Source of the DNA: Halisarca cf. caerulea
Taxonomy: Eukaryota > Porifera > Demospongiae > Chondrillida > Halisarcidae
DNA: 10,000 bases
Direction of reading: 5' to 3'
Assembly: GCA_963170055.1 (NCBI GenBank)
Contig: CAUJGJ010000264.1
Location: 47,501 to 57,500, forward strand
Each line of letters begins with the position of its first letter. Position 1 is the first letter of the stretch. Positions 7,572 to 10,000 of the stretch are shown here, one piece after another. The translations under genes and the position numbers were made by a program. Below the pieces are notes generated by a model, which ran no database searches, had not been told where the DNA came from, and worked only from the letters and a program-made list of their open reading frames with translations.

Positions 7572-8046
7572 AAATGATCATTCCATGGAATTGACCCAAG
7601 CCATTCAATAATTCACCCCCACACCTTCAACGAATATCGCAGCAGGCTCGTGTAAACTTGGCCTTAAAAAAAACACACGACATAGTTCACTGTATACGTG
7701 CAGTGGTTCACACACGGCCAGTGTGGCCTCGGGAGGTGAACGTCGTGGGAAGAAGGAAGAGAAGGAAAACCGGCGCACTCACAATCAGACCAATCTTTAA
7801 ATGCTACACAAAACGATGAGGCTAACGGATCCTTACTTTTGTTTTAAAGAGGTCCATGAAGCTTATGTTCCCGTACATTGGTACGTCAAGAATGGGTTTT
7901 AGCCCTTCTGGACTAACAGCGTGGATCTCTATGCGATTTCCCTTCCCTAGTAGGACATTAAATATATCGGGGCTGGTGAAATGTCCCGCCAAAGAATGGC
8001 TGACAGCGGTTGGTTTGTGAGCAGTCACGTTGTAGTTGTAGCTCAT
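1734..8046 (-). CDS. DDB1: DDB1, DNA damage-binding protein 1 (5' part of gene, 12 exons, 3' end outside window)
   Basis: Spliced minus-strand gene. DDB1 is the adaptor of CUL4-RING E3 ligases; it binds CUL4 and DCAF receptors and, with DDB2, UV-damaged DNA. It acts mainly in the nucleus. Twelve exons join in phase to 529 codons plus 2 nt. They start [15 protein letters not shown], as animal DDB1 does, and keep family signatures such as [44 protein letters not shown] and CNSSQV-like YNSSQV. The family protein is about 1140 residues, so all of propeller BPA and the beginning of CUL4-binding BPB are here; the rest of BPB, BPC and the C-terminal helical domain are not. All eleven complete introns are GT-AG. 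No stop, frameshift or missing exon interrupts the aligned part, so the gene looks intact. The family assignment is from memory of animal DDB1; splice sites were read from the sequence without transcript data. Confidence 0.95.
1991..2236. repeat. 23-bp minisatellite, about 11 copies (DDB1 intron 11)
   Basis: The unit is CAAGAGGTCCCACAACAGG plus CAAA. Eleven AAGAGGTC cores can be counted; some units are shortened (one lacks CAGG, one reads GGTCACAAC). Because 23 is not a multiple of three, the frame rotates every unit and all frames on both strands stay open; the long ORFs here are artefacts of the repeat. Confidence 0.9.
2310..2362 (-). CDS. DDB1: DDB1 exon 11 (residues 471-487 plus two bases)
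   Basis: Very small exon. Acceptor ACCTATAG ends at 2363. It encodes [17 protein letters not shown] plus AA of Lys488, matching ITSASVRLVSQEP...LVS. The AA| end with donor GTTAGT at 2309 joins exactly in phase to exon 12, which opens G-GAG-TGG (Lys-Glu-Trp, family SEW). Confidence 0.9.
2371..2415. repeat. Purine-rich low-complexity tract (intron 10)
   Basis: GGGAGAGGGAGG-type sequence on plus; on the gene strand it is a long CT-rich polypyrimidine tract directly upstream of the exon 11 acceptor in the 97-nt intron 10, and probably serves as that tract. Confidence 0.7.
2460..2568 (-). CDS. DDB1: DDB1 exon 10 (Thr434 last base to residue 470)
   Basis: Acceptor TTTTCAG ends at 2569. The exon encodes [36 protein letters not shown], matching RVLMLNGEEVEETELMGFV and QTFFCGNVAHQQLIQ. 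Donor GTGAGA is at 2459, phase 0. Intron 10 is 97 nt, with a strong CT-rich tract (GGGAGA-type on the plus strand, 2371-2415) before the next acceptor. Confidence 0.94.
2587..2704. repeat. (GT)n-(GC)n microsatellite, DDB1 intron 9 (sense CA)
   Basis: About 108 bp of GT with two T insertions and one A interruption, ending in a GCGCGCGCGC run. It fills most of the 157-nt intron 9. On the transcript it reads (GC)n then (CA)n. Alternating purine-pyrimidine throughout, a classic Z-DNA candidate. Confidence 0.97.
2726..2804 (-). CDS. DDB1: DDB1 exon 9 (Gly408 to Thr434 first two bases)
   Basis: Acceptor CTGTCAG ends at 2805. The split codon G|GG gives Gly; then [20 protein letters not shown] and FISQT, matching GLWPLRSD...DTLVLSFVGQT of the family (start of propeller BPB, Trp conserved). 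Donor GTAAGT at 2725 is a perfect consensus. The exon is 79 nt, not a multiple of three, so skipping would shift the frame. It is flanked by complementary CA/GT intronic tracts. Confidence 0.92.
2833..2894. repeat. (AC)n microsatellite, DDB1 intron 8 (sense GT)
   Basis: About 62 bp of AC dinucleotides with one AA interruption, occupying over half of the 107-nt intron 8. It reads GU on the transcript, complementary to the CA tract of intron 9. Confidence 0.97.
2912..3014 (-). CDS. DDB1: DDB1 exon 8 (residues 374-407 plus one base)
   Basis: Acceptor CCTCAG ends at 3015. The exon encodes [19 protein letters not shown], then [16 protein letters not shown] and the first G of Gly408. The family reads [21 protein letters not shown] and IDLPGIKG. 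Donor GTAGGA is at 2911. This is the crossover region from BPA into BPB. Intron 8 is 107 nt, about half of it a GT repeat. Confidence 0.94.
3123..3554. repeat. 27-bp minisatellite, 16 copies (DDB1 intron 7)
   Basis: Exactly 16 units of 27 bp, CCCATGCCCTCCTCCCC followed by CACCTGTGGT, with rare variants (CACTCC in units 3, 9, 11 and 12; TATGGT in 12 and 13; TTCCAC in 16). On the gene strand each unit has G-runs GG, GGGGG, GG, GGG, GGG. The 27-bp length keeps all frames open, producing spurious Pro/Gly-rich ORFs on both strands. Confidence 0.95.
3651..4205. mobile_element. 555-bp TA-flanked MITE with subterminal repeats (DDB1 intron 7)
   Basis: 25-bp terminal inverted repeats at 3651-3675 and 4181-4205 differ at one base; they begin CCGTATTCGCTC and end AATTCGTCA. 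TA sits on both sides (3649-3650 and 4206-4207), the duplication expected for Tc1/mariner-like insertion. TGACGAA...TTAGAG, the inner half of the TIR, recurs about ten times clustered near the two ends. No transposase is present. The centre (3801-4079) lacks the motif and contains a small ORF (3827-4000). Confidence 0.8.
3827..4000 (+). pseudogene. Small ORF in the MITE centre, possible captured gene fragment
   Basis: 57 codons from ATG at 3827 to TAA at 3998. It contains VRGYHVYQ and, after a short gap, [14 protein letters not shown]. To my memory this resembles the start of a family of repeated uncharacterised invertebrate proteins reading VRGYHVY...W.P..GE...C..E..N.HD, perhaps HIRAN-like. 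The expected Trp-Pro and the downstream YAVAV strand are missing, so it would be a fragment. It runs opposite to DDB1 inside intron 7 and has no sign of expression. It could equally be chance. Confidence 0.3.
4206..4349. other. 5' end of DDB1 intron 7, no separate feature
   Basis: Sequence between the MITE and the exon 7 donor. Nothing recognised. Confidence 0.4.
4350..4556 (-). CDS. DDB1: DDB1 exon 7 (residues 305-373)
   Basis: Acceptor CCTGTAG ends at 4557. This is the most recognisable exon: [43 protein letters not shown], corresponding to [24 protein letters not shown] and [14 protein letters not shown] of DDB1. Donor GTGAGT at 4349 is a strong consensus, phase 0. It lies late in propeller BPA. 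Intron 7 is 1335 nt and holds a MITE and a minisatellite. Confidence 0.95.
4562..4815. repeat. Degenerate GT/GA-rich minisatellite (DDB1 intron 6)
   Basis: Imperfect units built of GAGGTGATGGTTGTGAGGG and GTGTGAGAGGTGATGGCTGT. It starts within about 5 bp of the exon 7 acceptor and supplies a C/A/T-rich sequence on the gene strand. Unit boundaries drift, which suggests an old array. Confidence 0.8.
4933..5031. repeat. (AC)n microsatellite forming the donor of DDB1 intron 6 (sense GT)
   Basis: About 80 bp of AC preceded by ACGC/GCATGC interruptions, with one T at about 4997. It abuts exon 6: the first bases of the intron on the gene strand are GTGTGTGTGT, so the 5' splice site is part of the repeat. 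Confidence 0.97.
5032..5184 (-). CDS. DDB1: DDB1 exon 6 (residues 254-304)
   Basis: Acceptor CTTACAG ends at 5185. The exon encodes [19 protein letters not shown], matching the family VDPNGSRYLLGD motif, then [17 protein letters not shown] and ERLGE (family ELLGE). The donor at 5031 is the start of a GT microsatellite. The exon is 153 nt, phase 0 at both ends, so skipping would delete 51 residues in frame. Confidence 0.94.
5219..5345. repeat. (GT)n microsatellite of DDB1 intron 5 (sense CA)
   Basis: GT run from about 5228 to 5298, then two near-identical 22-bp units GTGTGTGTGCGTGTGCATGC plus AA. It occupies about three quarters of the 166-nt intron 5 and reaches to within about 5 bp of the exon 5 donor. 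Confidence 0.97.
5351..5563 (-). CDS. DDB1: DDB1 exon 5 (residues 183-253)
   Basis: Acceptor CTGCCAG ends at 5564. The exon encodes [19 protein letters not shown], then [19 protein letters not shown] and PPHLK. It matches the family segments PQGRHVKTYEV, KGPW, VPEPFGGAIIIGQES and the APPIIK-like end. Donor GTTAGC starts at 5350, phase 0. Intron 5 is only 166 nt and is mostly a sense CA repeat. Confidence 0.93.
5646..5734. repeat. Direct repeat pair of 23 bp (intron 4)
   Basis: GACCACCTGTCTACAGAGGC plus CAC occurs identically at 5646-5668 and 5712-5734, 66 bp apart; partial copies (ACCACCTCTATACAATG) precede it at about 5631. It looks like a remnant of a dispersed repeat of tandem GACCACCTGT words. 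Confidence 0.7.
5926..6085. repeat. GGTGT/GGTGA pentamer array (intron 4)
   Basis: About 30 units of GGTGT, GGTGA or GGTAA in irregular order over 160 bp. On the gene strand it is CACC-rich. It starts a complex repeat continuing into the next array. Confidence 0.85.
6108..6238. repeat. 20-bp minisatellite GAGGTGGTGATGTGAGGGT (intron 4)
   Basis: About six imperfect units of roughly 20 bp, adjoining the exon 4 donor. The words resemble those of the intron 6 array (GGTGATGGTTGTGAGGG), so the two may share origin or mutational process. Confidence 0.8.
6254..6329 (-). CDS. DDB1: DDB1 exon 4 (Arg157 last base to residue 182)
   Basis: Acceptor TTACCCAG ends at 6330. The exon encodes [20 protein letters not shown] then CYVAE, matching [25 protein letters not shown] of the family residue for residue. 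The donor is the unusual GTTTGT at 6253. A better-looking GTGAGC lies 4 nt downstream, but using it would break the frame, and the gap-free alignment to exon 5 (TPKGR against DPQGR) supports GTTTGT. Intron 4 is 690 nt. Confidence 0.9.
6374..6421. repeat. Imperfect AC microsatellite (intron 3, near acceptor)
   Basis: ACACACACATGCACACATAT-type mixture followed by a short pure CA run. It is about 45 nt upstream (sense) of the exon 4 acceptor. Confidence 0.9.
6602..6672. repeat. (AC)n microsatellite forming the donor of DDB1 intron 3 (sense GT)
   Basis: About 70 bp of AC with one T interruption, ending exactly at the exon 3 boundary. The intron's 5' end on the gene strand is AG|GTGTGTGTGT. Confidence 0.97.
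6673..6821 (-). CDS. DDB1: DDB1 exon 3 (residues 108-156 plus first two bases of Arg157)
   Basis: Acceptor CCCTAG ends at 6822. The exon encodes [10 protein letters not shown], matching the DRIGRPSE motif of the family, then [20 protein letters not shown] and GEELVAFST. It ends AG| before a donor that is simply the first units of a long sense GT repeat at 6672. The split codon AG|G gives Arg, as in the family's NIR|L junction. Intron 3 is 343 nt. Confidence 0.93.
6904..6953. repeat. 15-bp triplication carrying donor-like motifs (intron 2)
   Basis: Three copies of CACACAGCTCACCTT-like sequence; on the gene strand each ends AAGGTGAxC or CTGAGC, resembling the genuine exon 2 boundary AAG|GTGAGG. 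Confidence 0.8.
6964..7074 (-). CDS. DDB1: DDB1 exon 2 (residues 71-107)
   Basis: Acceptor TGTAG ends at 7075 after a long sense pyrimidine tract. The exon starts [19 protein letters not shown] and ends FGNVK, matching the DDB1 KDLLFILTAKYN...HGNVQ stretch without gaps. Donor GTGAGG starts at 6963, phase 0. Two more AAG|GTGA donors lie 30 and 45 nt further on in the same open frame (see findings). Intron 2 is 142 nt. Confidence 0.93.
7080..7305. repeat. 225-bp purine tract (intron 1; sense polypyrimidine)
   Basis: Almost pure GGGAGAGAGGGAGG-type sequence. On the gene strand it is a CT tract running right up to the exon 2 acceptor TGTAG at 7075. It can act as an extended polypyrimidine tract and is a potential triplex (H-DNA) site. 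The ORFs on both strands are compositional artefacts. Confidence 0.9.
7306..7508. other. Intron 1 interior, no gene
   Basis: Unique-looking sequence with a short ACATACGTACATACGTACAT repeat around 7428-7448. Nothing else recognised. Confidence 0.5.
7508..7567. repeat. (AC)n microsatellite (intron 1, sense GT)
   Basis: About 59 bp of uninterrupted AC dinucleotides in the middle of the 762-nt intron 1. Confidence 0.97.
7837..8046 (-). CDS. DDB1: DDB1 exon 1 (residues 1-70)
   Basis: The start codon is the complement of 8044-8046, in the context TGCCATGAG. The exon encodes [15 protein letters not shown], then [26 protein letters not shown] and [11 protein letters not shown], the first strands of propeller BPA. 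It ends with complete codon AAA (Lys70) before donor GTAAGG at 7836, so intron phase is 0. This start matches the conserved DDB1 N-terminus exactly. Intron 1 is 762 nt. Confidence 0.95.
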
Positions 8047-8170
8047 GGCAGTTCTCGCTCAGTATATCGAGAATTCTTCTGGTGTTGTCCACACGCGCGC
8101 GAGGAGTGCGAGGGAAATTGCGCAATATAATGCTGTGACGTCATTACACGCACGTGATACCATCTTGGCT
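8047..8170 (-). promoter_or_regulatory. Probable DDB1 core promoter region with CRE, E-box, C/EBP and YY1-like sites
   Basis: The 242-bp gap between the LIM-gene stop and the DDB1 start holds a cluster of consensus sites. ATTGCGCAAT (C/EBP palindrome) is at 8117-8126, TGACGTCA (full CRE for CREB/ATF) at 8136-8143, CACGTG (E-box) at 8151-8156, and CCATCTTGG, read as CCAAGATGG on the gene strand (YY1-like), at 8160-8168. The stretch is also CpG-rich (ACACGCGCGCGAG near 8091-8103), unlike the AT-rich flanks. Sites lie 70-125 bp upstream of the ATG. No TATA box is clear. The transcription start is unknown. Confidence 0.5.
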
Positions 8171-8288
8171 GACACACATTGGGTGGAATAAAACTTGCAA
8201 TAAAATTAATTATGATAAATAACGATTTGATGATTCAAATGCTAGTGGGTAATAGTGTACAAACACACAATGTAAGTAAGGGGTCATA
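8171..8288 (-). other. 3' UTR / downstream region of the LIM-domain gene
   Basis: AT-rich sequence after the LIM-gene stop codon. On the gene strand I see no perfect AATAAA. Two AATAAA words (in GGAATAAAAC and GCAATAAAAT, about 8187-8206) lie on the opposite strand. The 3' end must be very close to the DDB1 promoter, because the DDB1 start codon is only 242 bp away. Confidence 0.4.
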
Positions 8289-8633
<345 letters not shown>

Positions 8634-8640
<7 letters not shown>

Positions 8641-8676
8641 GTGTGCACACACACACACACACACGCACACACACAT

Positions 8677-8728
<52 letters not shown>

Positions 8729-8745
8729 CACATGCACACACACAT
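8634..8745. repeat. (CG)/(AC)n microsatellite upstream of the LIM exon
   Basis: GTGCGCGCGTGTGCAC followed by about 95 bp of AC with GC and TGC interruptions. Alternating purine-pyrimidine throughout. Confidence 0.97.
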
Positions 8746-8870
8746 GGACATTCTTCACGGCATATCAGGTAGCAACAAGATAATGCAACCATATGAATTA
8801 AAAATGATTGTGAACAAAAGCAGTCAATGAATTGGTGCAAACTAAAATTTCAAGTATCATCGAAAATGAC

Positions 8871-8956
8871 CAAAAGTAGATTATTACTAGATGTACACAA
8901 AGCGCAGTACTCACAAAAGTAGATTATTACTAGATGTACACAAAGCGCAGTACTCA
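8871..8956. repeat. 43-bp perfect tandem duplication
   Basis: CAAAAGTAGATTATTACTAG continuing to GCAGTACTCA is repeated exactly head-to-tail at 8871-8913 and 8914-8956. Perfect identity implies a recent event. On the minus strand each copy starts at or next to GTGAGTACTG, a strong 5' splice-site-like sequence. Confidence 0.95.
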
Positions 8957-8959
8957 CAA

Positions 8960-9677
8960 GACAGTGCTGGAGTCCAAGTGATAGGCTAGTTGGTCGACGT
9001 CGACGTCACATACACACGACTGTCATGTGGCAGAATGTGTTGATCGAGATGGCCGACGAATTCGCAGCCCCCAAACAAAACAGTCAGAACCCTTCCAAAA
9101 GCAAAGACAAATTCCCACAAACAAAGAAGTTGTCCCGAGATATGGCCTAGTTCTGTGCTCTAATGCATCAATTGCTTTTCTACAATAGAGCTATTTGGCA
9201 CCAGGAGGCAGAAAGTGAGTTTTTTATTTCTCCAAATAGCAAAGTTCTAGTTGGGCTTTTGAACGAATCTCTTGCCTAACCCTGAAGAGCACTAACGCCC
9301 CTCTTTGCCAGTTTTAGCTACTACAAATTTTGACAAGCACCTTCCGAGTAATTCGGGTCCAAAGTTACCAGAAATGGGACTAAATCAAACAAATGTTACC
9401 CGAAAATTAGTAGGTAGCTCAAACCATCTCCGCTAACGCGACGGAAATAGAAAACTCGCTACACTTGTAATAACCATTATAATAATTAAAATCATTAGGA
9501 CAAAACAGACAGGAGAGATGAAGGGAGAAGAGAAGTGCAGAGAACCCCTCTATTTTGGACACCTTTGGACCAGAAAGGACTGTCCTGATTATTGAGGTGT
9601 CCTCATTTCAGGGGTTGAAGCTTTTCTATATCAACATACAGTGAGGTATTTGATCTTAGTGGCATGTGTCCGTGATA
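8960..9677. other. Non-satellite sequence between duplication and satellite; no confident gene
   Basis: Contains GTCGACGTCGACGTCA (8993-9008; ends in a CRE half), then a 33-codon plus-strand ORF (9049-9150) starting GAGATGGCCGACGAA and ending ATGGCCTAG. It is Lys/Gln/Ser-rich, with no recognised homologue; it could be a first exon or chance. A 9-bp inverted repeat GCTATTTGG / CCAAATAGC sits at 9190-9198 and 9232-9240. 9545-9620 has diverged copies, in both orientations, of the satellite words that follow (GGACACC, GGTGTCCTCATTTCAGGGG). Confidence 0.4.
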
Positions 9678-10000
9678 GAGGGGTGTCCTCATTTTAGGGG
9701 CTGGATTAGAGGGGTGTCCTCATTTCAGGGGCTGGATTAGAGGGGTGTCCTCATTTCAGGGGGCTGGATTAGAGACGCGTCCTCATTTCAGGGGAGGTGT
9801 CCTAATTTCGGGAGGCTGGTTTAGAGAGGTGTCCTCGTTTCAGGGGGCTGGATTAGAGGGTTGTCCTCGCTTCAGTGGGCTGGATTAGAGGGGTGTCCTA
9901 ATTTCGGGGGCTGGATTAGAGAGGTGTCCTCGTTTCGGGGGGCTGGTTTAGAGGGGTGTCCTCACTTCAGTGGGCTGGATTAGAGGGTTGTCCTCGCTTC
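9678..10000. repeat. 31-bp satellite, more than 10 copies, runs off the window
   Basis: The unit is GAGGGGTGTCCTCATTTCAG then GGGCTGGATTA (31 bp, sometimes 32). Ten units plus a partial one are visible; unit 4 is truncated and fused to unit 5. Variants recur in order (TAATTTCGGG, then GAGAGGTGTCCTCGTTT, then GAGGGTTGTCCTCGCTTC), suggesting a higher-order period of three to four units. Confidence 0.95.

Noticed and set aside
8957..9030. Possible upstream exon of the LIM gene before GTGAGT at 8957 (phase would fit the last exon).
   Set aside because: Its reading (QLAYHLDSSTV) lacks the Cys and His zinc ligands that must precede the TGNYAALEG segment of a LIM domain.
9049..9150. 33-codon plus ORF with good start context, downstream of a GACGTC-rich stretch.
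   Set aside because: Too short, no homologue recognised and no clear donor site; kept only as a note in the region description.

Overview
This window is non-prokaryotic. It holds densely intron-interrupted genes with GT-AG splice sites, very long (CA)n/(GT)n microsatellites, several minisatellites and small non-autonomous DNA transposons. It comes from a metazoan. The short gene-to-gene gap (about 240 bp), the moderate introns and the repeat types suggest an invertebrate, possibly a sponge or another early-branching lineage. That placement is an inference and is weak.

The only large gene is on the minus strand: the first twelve coding exons of DDB1, the beta-propeller adaptor of CUL4 ubiquitin ligases and a UV-damage binding subunit. 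The start codon is at 8046 and the last visible exon ends at 1734. The reading frame stays open and in phase across all eleven complete introns and gives 529 codons plus 2 nt. This aligns almost without gaps to the N-terminal 46% or so of animal DDB1: all of propeller BPA and the start of BPB. The rest of the gene lies beyond position 1, after a twelfth intron of at least 1.73 kb.

Upstream of DDB1, on the same strand, is the last coding exon (8289-8433) of a LIM-domain gene of the EPLIN/LIMD2/XIRP type. The 242-bp gap between them holds the likely DDB1 promoter, with perfect CRE, E-box and C/EBP palindromes and a YY1-like site.

From right to left: 8434-10000 is upstream LIM-gene sequence (intron or flank) with a CA microsatellite, a 43-bp tandem duplication carrying a duplicated donor-like motif, and a 31-bp satellite that runs off the window. 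1734-8046 is DDB1. Its introns carry eight CA/GT tracts, a pyrimidine (sense) tract, a 27-bp x16 G-rich minisatellite, a 23-bp x11 minisatellite, and a 555-bp TA-flanked MITE with subterminal repeats. 1-1733 (intron 12) holds a 200-bp inverted-repeat element and a fold-back element split by a nested hAT-type MITE.

The most interesting signals are regulatory or structural. Complementary (CA)n and (GU)n tracts flank exons 6 and 9. Two 5' splice sites are made of the first units of a GT microsatellite. Intron 2 has three in-phase tandem donors. The transposon nest preserves its own empty-site copy. I found no evidence of a new multi-gene system.
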